Of a stretch of DNA of 64,000 nucleotides, positions 35,650 through 44,947 are shown one piece after another. Numbering within the stretch: position 1 is the stretch's first letter; each line of letters opens with the position of its first letter. The translations under genes were made by a program, and so were the position numbers. The DNA comes from Deltaproteobacteria bacterium. Its GTDB lineage: Bacteria; Desulfobacterota; GWC2-55-46. The stretch covers positions 21,318 through 85,317 of the forward strand of contig JACRCL010000026.1 in assembly GCA_016219015.1 (NCBI GenBank), written 5' to 3'. The notes under the pieces were generated by a model. That model saw nothing but the letters and a program-made list of their open reading frames with translations, ran no database searches and was not told the DNA's origin.

Positions 35650-36660
35650 TTATTTCCGTGCTGCAATGAACCTGCCGTCCGCCCTTGTCATCGTTAAGGC
35701 CCCCCGGAGCGCCCCGAGCCCTATCGCCCCCGCCCTCAATAGAAGGAGAAAGGGCATGAATACGCCTATCCCGGGGTCCTTCCTGAAAGCAAAGATAATT
35801 AAAGGGAGCATGACCGCCAGCAATACCGCGCCCTCCGCCGCAAGGAGATAGACGCCTTTGGCAGGGAATATCGCGGCAAAAGGGAGCGTGCCCGCCAGGA
35901 TAAAGAGCATCAATATCTCGACCTTGAGGCTCCTGGGCGTATAGGTGTCCTTCATCATCTTATCGGGAAATCTCTTGTATACGACCATCCTCCAGAAACC
36001 TCTCGAGAACTTGAGGCGCGCGTACCTCCTTACGGAGTCCGGGTGGTTCAGGTGGCAAACTATCGCCCCGGGGGTAAATACCATCTTGAGCCCGGCCTTT
36101 GACATCCTGTAGGAAAGCTCGGTGTCCTCGTTATTGGCGGCCGGGAAGCTCGTATCAAAGCCGCCCATCCTGAGAAAGACGTCTTTCCGGAACCCGGCCG
36201 AGTACGTGTCCACCATATCTATGGAGGCGGCCTTTTTAAGCATCTCGAACCTCTCCTCGAACTCGACCTGCGAAAAGCGCGCCACTATTCCCCTCTGCCC
36301 CGTCCTGTAGGCCCCCTTCACGGCCGCCACCCGGGGGTCCGAGAAGGGCTTTAACATCTCGCTCATCCAGTTTGTTTCAGGGACGCAGTCGGAGTCGGTA
36401 AAGAGGATTATCCCCCCGGCGGCCTCGCCTACGCCCCTGTTCCGCGCCGACGCCGGGCCGCTGTTCGATTGCCTCAGGTATCTTACAGGGAACTTCTTTA
36501 CGATATCCCCTGTCCTGTCGGGCGAGCCGTCGTCGACGACGATTATCTCGTACGCCCCCTTCGGGTAGTCCTGGCCGAGCAGGGCGGTAAGGCACCTCTC
36601 GATGGTCTTTTCGGCCCTGTACGCCGGGACTACTACGGAGACGCCAACGCCTTTCAGCAT
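35650..36660 (-). CDS. Family 2 glycosyltransferase with C-terminal membrane helices
   Basis: 336 residues. GT-A fold: VSVVVPAYRAEKTIERCLTALLGQDYP, EIIVVDDGSPDRTGDI, SGPASARNRGVGEAAGGIILFTDSDC (DxD-type metal site), and GGFDTSFPAANNEDTELSYRMSKAG with the catalytic ED. Two hydrophobic segments near 250-305 place it in the inner membrane. Sugar donor unknown. It overlaps the radical SAM gene by seven bases and is the last gene of the glycan locus. Confidence 0.9.
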   Translation of the reverse strand: MLKGVGVSVVVPAYRAEKTIERCLTALLGQDYPKGAYEIIVVDDGSPDRTGDIVKKFPVRYLRQSNSGPASARNRGVGEAAGGIILFTDSDCVPETNWMSEMLKPFSDPRVAAVKGAYRTGQRGIVARFSQVEFEERFEMLKKAASIDMVDTYSAGFRKDVFLRMGGFDTSFPAANNEDTELSYRMSKAGLKMVFTPGAIVCHLNHPDSVRRYARLKFSRGFWRMVVYKRFPDKMMKDTYTPRSLKVEILMLFILAGTLPFAAIFPAKGVYLLAAEGAVLLAVMLPLIIFAFRKDPGIGVFMPFLLLLRAGAIGLGALRGALTMTRADGRFIAARK

Positions 36661-38129
36661 CTGTCCGCGCCCGCCTTCCCGATGTCCGAGCCCTTAAGGA
36701 GATACTTCAGGAACGTCCTTCCCGCCTTGAAGGTCCTTCTTATCTCCCTCGGCTTCGTTATAAGCTGGCCAAGCTTGTATAGTATGTACCCCGGCCTCAG
36801 GTAGAACTCCCTCCTCGCGTCGTCGCAGAACTTCACAAGCTCCTCTGAAGAGAGGTCCTCCGTGCGTATCACGGTATTATGGAGCCCTTCAGGGGTTATC
36901 CACTTCGAGAAATCCGAGCTCCTTATGAGGTTCCTCTCCTTGTACCACTCGTAGGCCTCGGTCCCCGGATATACCATCACGGGGTAGAACTGGACGGTAT
37001 CGGGGCTAAGGTCCTTGGCGAGCTGCAAAGTCTCCTTAACGGTATCCTTCGTCTCGCCGGGCAATCCAACCATGAAGCAGCCGTGTATCAGAAGGCCCGC
37101 CCTCTTGGCGTTTTTCATGAACTCCTTCATCTCGGCGGGCTTCGTCTTCTTCTTCATGTTGTCGAGTATCTTCTGGCTCCCGCTCTCAAAGCCTACGCAT
37201 AAAGACCTGCAGCCGGCCTCTCTCATCTTTTTCATGGTCTCGTAGTCGAGGCCGATCCTCGAGTTCGCCGTCCATGTAATTCGGAGGCCTCTCCTCAATA
37301 TCTCCTCGGAAAGGGCCTTGCACCTCTTTTTATCCACGGTAAGGGTGTCGTCCTCGAAAAATATCGCCTTTGCATGCGGGAAGGTCTCCACTATATATTC
37401 CATCTCTTTTACGACGTTCTCGACGGAGCGGGACCTGTACCCCCTGCCCATCAGGGTCTGGGGGTATACGCAGAACGTGCACGGGAAAGGGCACCCCCTG
37501 CTCGTCGTTATCGTGACCATCGGAAATAGCGCGTTCGGGTTGAAGTAGTTCTCAATCCTCAGGAACTTCTTGTAGACCTTGCTCACGAAGGGGAGCTTGT
37601 CGAGGTCTTCGATGAAAGGCCTCCTCGCGTTATGGACGATCCTCTCGCCGTCCCTGAATACCAGGCCCGCGACCTGCGAGACGTCCCCTTTGGAATCGAG
37701 CGTCCTGGCGAGTTCGAGTATGGTCATGTCGTACTCGAACCGGGCCGCGGCCCCCACCCTGTTGTCGAGTTTCAATACCTCCTCCGGCAGGGCGGAGACG
37801 TGCGTGCCCACCACGGCCAGGAAAGACCCGGGGCACGCGTCCTTCAGGCGGGCCCCGATGGCGATGTCGTTGTTTATCGACGGCGTGGACGTGTCAATCA
37901 CGATAAGATCGGGGGCGAACTTCTTCGCCCGCTCCTCGACGTCTTCCACCGTAAGCCCGTCGGCAGGGGCGTCGATGAAGTCTACCTCCATGCCGTTGTC
38001 CATGGCCACGCCGGCTGCGTAGGCGAGCCACATCGGGAAGTAGAGCGTGCCGCTCTTGGTCACGGCCGGGCTCCTCTGGGGCCTGGAGAATTTTTTAAGG
38101 AACGGGGGGTTCAAAAAGAGTACCTTCAT
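36654..38129 (-). CDS. B12-binding-domain radical SAM protein
   Basis: About 491 residues. N-terminal cobalamin-binding-like domain (VLFLNPPF...TVEDVEERAKKFAPDLIVIDTSTPSINND), radical SAM cluster CPFPCTFC in TTSRGCPFPCTFCVYPQTLMGRGYRSR, then FEDDTLTVDKKRC, GFESGSQKILDNMKKKT and GCFMVGLPGETKDTVKETL. Similar enzymes occur in hopanoid, lipid and glycan clusters. ATG 38129 shares ATGA with the DUF362 stop and has AAGGTG before it; the track's GTG 38138 is less likely. Product unknown. Confidence 0.87.
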   Translation of the reverse strand: MKVLFLNPPFLKKFSRPQRSPAVTKSGTLYFPMWLAYAAGVAMDNGMEVDFIDAPADGLTVEDVEERAKKFAPDLIVIDTSTPSINNDIAIGARLKDACPGSFLAVVGTHVSALPEEVLKLDNRVGAAARFEYDMTILELARTLDSKGDVSQVAGLVFRDGERIVHNARRPFIEDLDKLPFVSKVYKKFLRIENYFNPNALFPMVTITTSRGCPFPCTFCVYPQTLMGRGYRSRSVENVVKEMEYIVETFPHAKAIFFEDDTLTVDKKRCKALSEEILRRGLRITWTANSRIGLDYETMKKMREAGCRSLCVGFESGSQKILDNMKKKTKPAEMKEFMKNAKRAGLLIHGCFMVGLPGETKDTVKETLQLAKDLSPDTVQFYPVMVYPGTEAYEWYKERNLIRSSDFSKWITPEGLHNTVIRTEDLSSEELVKFCDDARREFYLRPGYILYKLGQLITKPREIRRTFKAGRTFLKYLLKGSDIGKAGADRC

Positions 38130-39361
38130 GCTATGCACCTTGTTATTTTATCGTATTGCCTCAACTGCTCGGCCATGAAGCCGAGCTTGCCCTTGAACCC
38201 TATCGCGTTAGCCGGGCATACGAGGAAGCAGTACTGGCAGCCTATGCAGCCGTTATCTTTCCTTGCGAGGTCATCGGGCAGCTTTAGCCCCACCGGGCAG
38301 TACTCCGCGCACCTGGCGCAGCCCGGCGGGCATTTTGTCTTATCAAGCGTGAACCCTTCGAACTCCATCTCTTCTTTTATAAAGTTATCCTGCCTGAGGC
38401 CGGTCAAAAAAAGCATATGGCCGAAAAGCCTCGTGGAGCAGAGGTAATTGAAAAACGCGGTGTTCCGCACGGCGAGGAAGTACTTCTGCCGCCTGGGGCT
38501 GTGGATGAACGAGGCGAAGAAGTTCGCCTTCGGCTCCTTGAACTTCCTCGCAAACCCGGACAGGTCGAGCGAGCCTGCGTAGTCGTGGTGCGCCTTCGTA
38601 AGCAGGCCAGCGTCTTCCGCCGCCCTCAGGGTCTTCACCTTCCTGTAGTCGAACCGGGCTATCCTGCTGCACACGAGGTCGATGAGGAAAGGGTCGGTGC
38701 CCGCAATTATAAGCCCGGTTTTTACGGGGGTCCCTCTCGTGGGCCCCAGCCCCTCCATGGAGATGAGGCCGTCTACTATGTGGAGGTGGGGCTTTACCCT
38801 CCTGTTTATATTGACCACGTTCCTGGCAAGGCTCAGGTGTGTCTTTTTCTTGTTCTCCTGCCCCACGAGGCAGCCCATGAGGTTCTTGAGGCAGACGCTC
38901 ATGCCGGCCTCGAAGTGGGTCTTTATCTTGGGCATGTTTATCAGGAACTCGGCATCGAGGACGTCTTTTGCGACCCCGGCCCTGACTCCGCCCTCGAACT
39001 CGATATACACGGGCTCGGAGTAGTTAAGGTCCTTTACGCTCACCCCGTAATGCCTGCACAGCTCATCGACCTTGAGCCGTGAGATGACGCTTATGTTGCT
39101 CCTGTAAAAACCGCTGTTCGTGCCCTCGCCTATCGTTATGTCCCGATACCCCCTCTCCTTCAAGGACTCTATTACGGAGGCAAGGAGCCTCAGGTCGGTA
39201 GTATTCCCGGTAAGGCTGTTCATATTGCTGTTGAGGTTAGGCTTGATGAGTATCCTGGCCTTCTTTGAGGAGGGCAGTACCCCGGCATGGGAATCAAGCG
39301 CCCCGGATACGCATCCGCGGATATCCCCGATGGAATCGGCCCTCATTATGTCTACTCTCAT
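38126..39361 (-). CDS. DUF362 protein with C-terminal two-cluster ferredoxin domain
   Basis: 411 residues. DUF362 core: ILIKPNLNS, ITIGEGTNSGFYRSN, FLINMPKIKTHFEAGMSVCLKNLMGCL, HIVDGLISMEGLGPTRGTPVKTGLIIAGTDPFLIDLVCSRI. C-terminal 2x[4Fe-4S]: CPPGCARCAEYCPVG and CIGCQYCFLVCP. DUF362-ferredoxin proteins are electron-transfer or redox proteins of mostly unknown role. Translational coupling with the radical SAM gene suggests it may supply electrons to it. Confidence 0.87.
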   Translation of the reverse strand: MRVDIMRADSIGDIRGCVSGALDSHAGVLPSSKKARILIKPNLNSNMNSLTGNTTDLRLLASVIESLKERGYRDITIGEGTNSGFYRSNISVISRLKVDELCRHYGVSVKDLNYSEPVYIEFEGGVRAGVAKDVLDAEFLINMPKIKTHFEAGMSVCLKNLMGCLVGQENKKKTHLSLARNVVNINRRVKPHLHIVDGLISMEGLGPTRGTPVKTGLIIAGTDPFLIDLVCSRIARFDYRKVKTLRAAEDAGLLTKAHHDYAGSLDLSGFARKFKEPKANFFASFIHSPRRQKYFLAVRNTAFFNYLCSTRLFGHMLFLTGLRQDNFIKEEMEFEGFTLDKTKCPPGCARCAEYCPVGLKLPDDLARKDNGCIGCQYCFLVCPANAIGFKGKLGFMAEQLRQYDKITRCIA

Positions 39362-39371
39362 GCCTGACTCC

Positions 39372-39434
39372 TAACAGATGTTGAAAAAGTCCATCCATGG
39401 ATTGCATATCAGGGTGTTTTTCAACACCCTGCTA
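39372..39434 (-). repeat. REP-like element at the beta-propeller stop codon
   Basis: Outer inverted repeat TGTTGAAAAAG / GTTTTTCAACA around TCCATCCATGG, plus the hairpin CAGGGTGTT-tttc-AACACCCTG (39410-39431). On the minus strand it opens TAGCAGGGTGTTGAAAAA; TAG is the stop codon of the preceding gene. Related to the TAGCAGGCTG elements at 1274 and 2753. Confidence 0.75.
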
Positions 39435-40982
39435 ATGCCTTATAGTGACGTTCACGCTGTCGCCGAATGACTGCCCGCTGTTGAAGACGCCGTCCATGCT
39501 CATGTCTATATCGAACCGGAACGTGTATGCCCCGGCCGGCAGTGCGGACGTATCCATGACCGTTACGGGGCCCATGGCCCCTACCGGGCCCTGGCGCGAA
39601 ACGCTCAGGCCCCTGACCCATTGGTTAGCGCTTACATTATACGAATACAGGCCGAAAGGTGTCTCGGCCCTTATCCACCAATCCGCCCTCTCGCCAATCC
39701 TGTCCCCGGGGTCGAGCGAGACGTTTACCGTAAGCGGGCTTCCGGACGATGTTGCCACCGGGGCGTCCGAGCCGTTCACCTTTATGTCGGGGACAGGGTT
39801 CCCCGGCGCCGATGGGCCGAGCTTTATAAGCAATATATCGAAATTCCCCGAGCCCGCAAGGTGCTTTTCGCCTACTATGATAAAACCCTTGTCAGGGGTC
39901 TGTTCGGCCATGTTAGCGGTCTCGTAATAATCCGGGGTCCCGTAGGTCCAGTCCCATTGCATATTGCCGTTGGAGTCGGTCTTTACGGCCCAGATATCGT
40001 ATAGCCCCGCCCCGAACGATTCCGTAAACCCTGTAAGGAGATACCCTCCGTCCGAGGTCAGGACAAGGGACCTTGCGAGGTCCTCGCCCGGCCCTCCGAA
40101 GGTCCTGTCCCAGAGCTTGTTCCCAAGCGCGTCCGTCCTTATCAGCCAGTAATCGGCGCCGCCGTTGCCGTACGAGCTTGTATACCCCGCTATGATAAAC
40201 CCACTGCCCGGCAGCTCCTCCACGGCCCTGCCGCGGTCCTCGCCCGGCCCTCCGAAGGTCCTGTCCCAGAGCCTGTTACCCTCCGCGTCCGTCTTTATGA
40301 GCCAGAGGTCGTAATCCATCGCGCCGGTACGGTCGGTCTCCCCGGTGATCACATACCCTCCGTCCGAGGTCTGCTTCACATAAAAGCCGTAATCGCGGTA
40401 AAATCCCCCGAAGGTCCTTGTCCACGAGGCGTTCCCCGCCGCGTCCGTCTTTATGAGGTATACGTCGTCAGACCCCGCGCCGTAGGAGGCGGTGTACCCC
40501 GCAACGATGTACCCTCCGTCGGAGGTCTGCCGGACCGAGCGGCCGTAGTCCCAATCCGCGCCGCCGTAGGTCCTGTCCCACTGCTCTACCCCGTCAGCGG
40601 CGATCTTTATGAGCCATACGTCCCTGTGCCCGGCCCCGTAGGAGCGCGTCGCCCCGGCCACGATATAGCCGCCGTCCGAGGTATTCTGTATGGAGCGGGC
40701 GAAATCAGCCGCCACCCCGCCGTATGTCCTGTTCCAGAGCTCGTTGCCGCCCTGGTCCGTCTTTATTATCCAGACGTCGTAATCTCCGGCCCCGAACGAC
40801 GCGGTAGTCCCCGCTATGATGTAGCCTCCGTCGGGCGTCTGTGCGAATGCCGTGCCGTTCTCGCTGGCAGCCCCTCCGAAGGTCCTCTCCCATTCAAGCG
40901 CCGGCGCCGCGCAAAGGCCCGTCCCGGCCCCCGCAAATGCAAGGGCTAATGCCGCCAAGAATATCCTCAGGCTTTTCCGCAT
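39432..40982 (-). CDS. Secreted seven-repeat beta-propeller protein
   Basis: 516 residues. Signal peptide MRKSLRIFLAALALAFAGAGTGLCAA. Seven tandem repeats of about 52 residues, consensus W-xRTFGGxxxDxGxSxxQTSDGGYIxAGxTxSYGAGxxDxWLIKTDxxGNxx, which should close a seven-bladed propeller. The last ~120 residues (PDIKVNGSDAPVATSSGSPLTVNVSL...) look like an Ig-type domain. Proteins with this repeat are exported and of unclear function; binding to the glycan or cell surface is possible. Confidence 0.8.
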   Translation of the reverse strand: MRKSLRIFLAALALAFAGAGTGLCAAPALEWERTFGGAASENGTAFAQTPDGGYIIAGTTASFGAGDYDVWIIKTDQGGNELWNRTYGGVAADFARSIQNTSDGGYIVAGATRSYGAGHRDVWLIKIAADGVEQWDRTYGGADWDYGRSVRQTSDGGYIVAGYTASYGAGSDDVYLIKTDAAGNASWTRTFGGFYRDYGFYVKQTSDGGYVITGETDRTGAMDYDLWLIKTDAEGNRLWDRTFGGPGEDRGRAVEELPGSGFIIAGYTSSYGNGGADYWLIRTDALGNKLWDRTFGGPGEDLARSLVLTSDGGYLLTGFTESFGAGLYDIWAVKTDSNGNMQWDWTYGTPDYYETANMAEQTPDKGFIIVGEKHLAGSGNFDILLIKLGPSAPGNPVPDIKVNGSDAPVATSSGSPLTVNVSLDPGDRIGERADWWIRAETPFGLYSYNVSANQWVRGLSVSRQGPVGAMGPVTVMDTSALPAGAYTFRFDIDMSMDGVFNSGQSFGDSVNVTIRH

Positions 40983-41019
40983 CCTACATCCTCATGAGGC
41001 CGCGTTTTCCCGCAGCCCG

Positions 41020-42174
41020 CTAAACGCGCCGGTTTAAGATATCTTCCGCCGCCCGCATGACGTCGTCAGCCTTTATCGCGTCCATGCACTCGTTATGCGC
41101 CTCGCTCAGGCATACGTCCTCATCGCAGGAGTACCGGCAGGCAAAGTCCTTCTCGACCACCCGGTGCATGCCCCCGTAGGGCCCGGTCTCCATGCTCTTA
41201 GAGGGGCCGAATATCGCTACCGTCGGGGTGCCTGCGGCGGCCGCGATATGGAGCGGGGAGGTGTCGTTGCATACGAAAAGCCTGCACCTTTTGATTATCG
41301 CCGCCATCTCCCTCAACCCGGTCTGCCCGGCCAGCGAGACCGGCCTGTTCCTCATCGCGCCCATGACCCTGTCCACGAGCGGCGCCTCGTCAGGCGAGCC
41401 GGTAAAGACCACGGCGGCCCCGTGCTCATCCATAAGCCGGTCGGCTACTTCAGCGAAGCCCCTGTACGACCAGCACTTGAGCTCTTTTCTCGACCCAGGG
41501 TGTATGGCTACGAGGTTATCAAGGCGTGCGCCCTTTCTCCTCAGCAGCTCCAGCGCCCTTTTCTCCTCGCCTTCATTCAGGTGGATGCCCCAGTGGAGCC
41601 CCGGGTCTTTTGCCCCGAGGAAGCGGACGATGTCGAGGTGGTACTCGACCTTGTGCTTAAGCTCCCTGTACGGCACGACATGGGTCAGGAGATAGCCTCC
41701 GCCCCCGACATTGTAGCTTACCCTGTGCCTCGCCTTAGCCATGCGGGCAAGCAGGGCTATGTCCCTTATATCGGCCCGCGCCTCGATAACGAGGTCGTAG
41801 CGGACCTTCCTGAGCTCTTTCAGGAACCCCAGGTATCGCCTTATGGCCGCCGCCCTTGGCGCCGGGTAGAACCAGAACGCGTCGTAGGCAAGGACCTCGT
41901 CCACATAGGGGTTGCCGGCAAGCACGTCCTTTGCCTTCTCTGCCGTAAGGAACGTTATCCTCGCGCCCGGGTAGAGGTCTTTCAACGGCTTCAATACCGG
42001 GAGCGTCATTATGACGTCGCCAATGTAGGCGGTCCTTATTACGAGTATCTCTGAAACGCCGCTTATCCCGCCTTTCTTCCCGAAGAGGCGGAAGGGGGCG
42101 GAGAGCAGATACCCTAAAATATCGAGGGCCCTGGTGACGGCCCTTTTTTTTCTGTTTATTATCTTATAGTACAA
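41020..42174 (-). CDS. Family 9 glycosyltransferase (heptosyltransferase-like)
   Basis: 384 residues. GT-B fold: ILVIRTAYIGDVIMTLPVLKPLKDLYPGARITFLT at the N-terminal domain, VAIHPGSRKELKCWSYRGFAEVADRL, and FVCNDTSPLHIAAAAGTPTVAIFGPSKSMETGPYG, the ADP-heptose site region. A cysteine-rich end (CRYSCDEDVCLSEAHNECMD) matches the HCxxDVxxxxC pattern seen in GT9 tails. It probably adds a core or glycan sugar. Confidence 0.9.
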   Translation of the reverse strand: MYYKIINRKKRAVTRALDILGYLLSAPFRLFGKKGGISGVSEILVIRTAYIGDVIMTLPVLKPLKDLYPGARITFLTAEKAKDVLAGNPYVDEVLAYDAFWFYPAPRAAAIRRYLGFLKELRKVRYDLVIEARADIRDIALLARMAKARHRVSYNVGGGGYLLTHVVPYRELKHKVEYHLDIVRFLGAKDPGLHWGIHLNEGEEKRALELLRRKGARLDNLVAIHPGSRKELKCWSYRGFAEVADRLMDEHGAAVVFTGSPDEAPLVDRVMGAMRNRPVSLAGQTGLREMAAIIKRCRLFVCNDTSPLHIAAAAGTPTVAIFGPSKSMETGPYGGMHRVVEKDFACRYSCDEDVCLSEAHNECMDAIKADDVMRAAEDILNRRV

Positions 42175-42191
42175 AACAATATCTTCTTTTA

Positions 42192-43157
42192 TCAGCCCGC
42201 CGTTTTGAGCCTAAACCCCGCATTGTCGGCGAAAAGGGGCTTTATGAGGCCTTTTCTCGCCTCCTCCCTGATGCTGTACAGGGTCATGCCGTAATGGTCC
42301 GGGTGCTCGAGCACGTGTTTTTCCATTATCCCGATAAATTTTTCCAGGTTGAGCCTGAGCATCTCGTCCTTATCGGCGCATTCGATAAGCTCCATCTTCG
42401 GCTCCAATATTAGCCTGTGCCTGCCGTCCGGGCCTTTAACGGCGATCGAGGGTATGATGGCCGCCCCTGTCTTCATGGCAAGGCTTATGATGCCGGTTGA
42501 GAACTCCGCGGTCCTGTCGAAGAACTTCACGGGCACGAGGTTCGCCCCCTCCCTGCCGTCTATGGCTACCCCTATTATCTCGTTCCTCTTAAGCGCCCTC
42601 ACCACGCTCAGGAAATCCTTTGTGCCGAGCACGGTGAAGGGGTACGCGTCCTCTTCCTTTTTCCTTAGCTCGAAGAGCTTGTTCTTTATATAGCTGCTCC
42701 CCGCTGTCAGCGGTGTCCCCGTGAGGGCGTTCGCCCTGTAGCCCCTGAGACCGAGCCCGAGCATGAAGAGGAAGTACGACCCGAAGTGGAGCGTGTTGAC
42801 GATAGCGCCCTTTCCGTTGCCGAGCGCCGAGTCCATGTTCGACAGCCCTTCGAAATACGCCATCTCCTCCAGGTTATCGGCCGTGACCTTTCCGTAAAAG
42901 AGGTTCTCGTAGACTTTTTTAATAAAATTATCGAAGCTCGCCCTCGTCATCCTCCCGAGCTCTTTTTCGCTGAACCTGCTCCCGAAAAGAAGCCCGAGCT
43001 CCTCGCGGACGCCCTTTCTCCTGTTGGGCAGCGCGATGTAAAAGAACAGGGCGAGCGCGCTCAAGGCGGGGTCCACGACCGCCCTCGGCATCCTGACCAT
43101 CACGCCCCTTAGAGGGACCCAGACGAGCCACATGAAAAAATCGATTATAATCTTCAT
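42192..43157 (-). CDS. LpxL/HtrB-like acyltransferase, catalytic acid missing
   Basis: 321 residues. N-terminal membrane segment, then a lysophospholipid acyltransferase-like fold: GKGAIVNTLHFGSYFLFMLGL (His124), IIGVAIDGREGANLVPVKFFDRTAEFSTGIISLAMKTGAAIIP. The family motif HX4[D/E] reads H-FGSY-F here, so the acid is replaced by Phe129. It may acylate a glycolipid or be altered in activity. Paralogue-type gene at 52563. Confidence 0.75.
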   Translation of the reverse strand: MKIIIDFFMWLVWVPLRGVMVRMPRAVVDPALSALALFFYIALPNRRKGVREELGLLFGSRFSEKELGRMTRASFDNFIKKVYENLFYGKVTADNLEEMAYFEGLSNMDSALGNGKGAIVNTLHFGSYFLFMLGLGLRGYRANALTGTPLTAGSSYIKNKLFELRKKEEDAYPFTVLGTKDFLSVVRALKRNEIIGVAIDGREGANLVPVKFFDRTAEFSTGIISLAMKTGAAIIPSIAVKGPDGRHRLILEPKMELIECADKDEMLRLNLEKFIGIMEKHVLEHPDHYGMTLYSIREEARKGLIKPLFADNAGFRLKTAG

Positions 43158-43163
43158 CGCGCT

Positions 43164-44816
43164 TTAAAGATATCCGAGGTCGCCCAGGCGCTTGCTTATC
43201 TCCTCGGCCTCCTTGTCGCTGTATATTACGTTATTGCCTCCCTCGGACCCTCCCGTGCTGTAATAATCCGGCGGCCTCCGGGCTATCTCGGGGGCGAGCA
43301 TGGCCGAGAGCACCTTGCCGTCCATGTCATCGGGTATGCGTGCGGCCATCAGGTGGAGTATCGTGGGCGCGAGGTCGCAGATGTTCGGGCCCTCGAAGCG
43401 CCCCTTCTTTATCCCTCTGCCCGTGGCCATGACGATCCCGTGGTCCCTGTGCATGCCGCCCAGTCCGGCCCTCGGCACCTCTTCCAGAACGCCTCTCGCG
43501 AGCAGGCTGTCGCCGGGCAGGTACGGCCGCTCGCCGAAATCGAGTATGAGGTCGGGCGCGTACTTGACGAACGGGCCCTGGTAGGCCTCCTCCCGCCTCC
43601 ATATCCGCTCAAAGACGTTCTGCCCGGTATCCGGGTCCTTGAGGGCGGAAAGCTTTCTGATAATGTCGTCCCTGACGCCTTCGTACTCCCGCGGGGAGAC
43701 GTTGCCCTGCCCTTCCCTGCCGCTCAGGTTTATGTGTATCCCGTACTCGCCGACCCTGCCTGAGTAGGCCTTTGTCCTGTGCCATTCCACGAGGTTCTTC
43801 CTCGCGAACGCCATCCTCTTCTCCCTTGTCTTGAAGCCTATTACCCTCCTCAGCCCGAGGACGTCGAACCTGGAGGCCACGTTCATCATCGACCTGAGGG
43901 CGTCTTTCATGAATATCATCGACGACACCCTGCGGCTGCCGTAGCTGTCGTTTATAGCGAGTAGCCCTTCTTCCTGAAGCCATTTGTTTATCTGGACGAC
44001 CTTCCTTACGGGGCCGGCGCCGTGGTCCGACATTATTATAAGGGCGGTGTCCTTATCCATTACCTCGAGCCGTCCGCCGATGATGCCGTCGAGGGCCGCG
44101 AAGCACTCTTCTATCAGGGGCATGAAGCTGTCGGCGTCCTTCTGCCTGAAGTTCGGGTGCCCGGGGTCCATGCACCACATGAATATGTGCTGGAGGATAT
44201 CGGGTATCGCGAAGAACGATACGTTCAGGTCGCACGGGTACCTGGCAAGCAGATATTTGTTCGCGCGCTCCTGCCTTTTAAGCTGCTCCGCGGCGTAGCG
44301 CAGGAAGTGCTTTGTCCTCGATATCTGCCTGAAGGGCTCCGCCTTGAAGCCCGGCTCGAACTTGAGTATCTCTTCCTTCAACCCCTCCGGGTGGGTATAG
44401 GGCGCCTCCTCGCTCGGGGCCTCCCTTCCTGAGATGACGAACCCGTTCACCTTCTGGGGCGGCCACGTAAAAAGCATATTCGCCACCCCGGCCTTCATCC
44501 CCTGCTCGGAGATGACCTCCCAGAAGGTCTTCGATTCAAGGAAAGAGGCGTTCACCGGCGTACAGTCGTAATTCTCCGGCCTGTTCCTGAAAAAGTCGTA
44601 TATCCCGTGCTTTCCGGGGTATTTCCCGGTTGCGAAGGTGGTCCATGCCGGTCCGGAAAGGGGAGGCAGAGTGCTGCGGAGCCTTCCCCAGGCGCCGCTT
44701 TCGCGGACCCTGGCGAAGTTGGGCAGCCTGCCCTTTTTAATAAGAGGGTCGAGTATGTCGAACGTCGCCCCGTCAAACCCGAGGACCATTACCTTTATCT
44801 TTTTTTCCTGTGCCAT
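43164..44816 (-). CDS. AlkP-superfamily phosphodiesterase of the glycan locus
   Basis: About 550 residues. VMVLGFDGATFDILDPLIKKGRLPNF, STLPPLSGPAWTTFATGKYPGKHGIYDFF (nucleophile Thr), FFAIPDILQHIFMW, LIIMSDHGAGPVRKVVQINKWL, and GGMHRDHGIVMATG are metal- and nucleophile-site blocks. It ends EEISKRLGDLGYL, a tail found in many sulfatase-like proteins. No signal peptide. AGAAGGA lies five bases before ATG 44816, better than the track's TTG 44840. Probable phosphodiester or phosphoglycerol chemistry on a glycan intermediate. Confidence 0.82.
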   Translation of the reverse strand: MAQEKKIKVMVLGFDGATFDILDPLIKKGRLPNFARVRESGAWGRLRSTLPPLSGPAWTTFATGKYPGKHGIYDFFRNRPENYDCTPVNASFLESKTFWEVISEQGMKAGVANMLFTWPPQKVNGFVISGREAPSEEAPYTHPEGLKEEILKFEPGFKAEPFRQISRTKHFLRYAAEQLKRQERANKYLLARYPCDLNVSFFAIPDILQHIFMWCMDPGHPNFRQKDADSFMPLIEECFAALDGIIGGRLEVMDKDTALIIMSDHGAGPVRKVVQINKWLQEEGLLAINDSYGSRRVSSMIFMKDALRSMMNVASRFDVLGLRRVIGFKTREKRMAFARKNLVEWHRTKAYSGRVGEYGIHINLSGREGQGNVSPREYEGVRDDIIRKLSALKDPDTGQNVFERIWRREEAYQGPFVKYAPDLILDFGERPYLPGDSLLARGVLEEVPRAGLGGMHRDHGIVMATGRGIKKGRFEGPNICDLAPTILHLMAARIPDDMDGKVLSAMLAPEIARRPPDYYSTGGSEGGNNVIYSDKEAEEISKRLGDLGYL

Positions 44817-44947
44817 TCGATCCTTCTCTATCAAATTCAAAAAAAATTATTTCGCCGGGAGCGAAAGGCAAAACTCCCCTGAGCGCCCGCAAAAGGCATA
44901 AAATACCCTCTCAGGCGTCAAGCCACATTACCTCTTATCGGCAAAAA

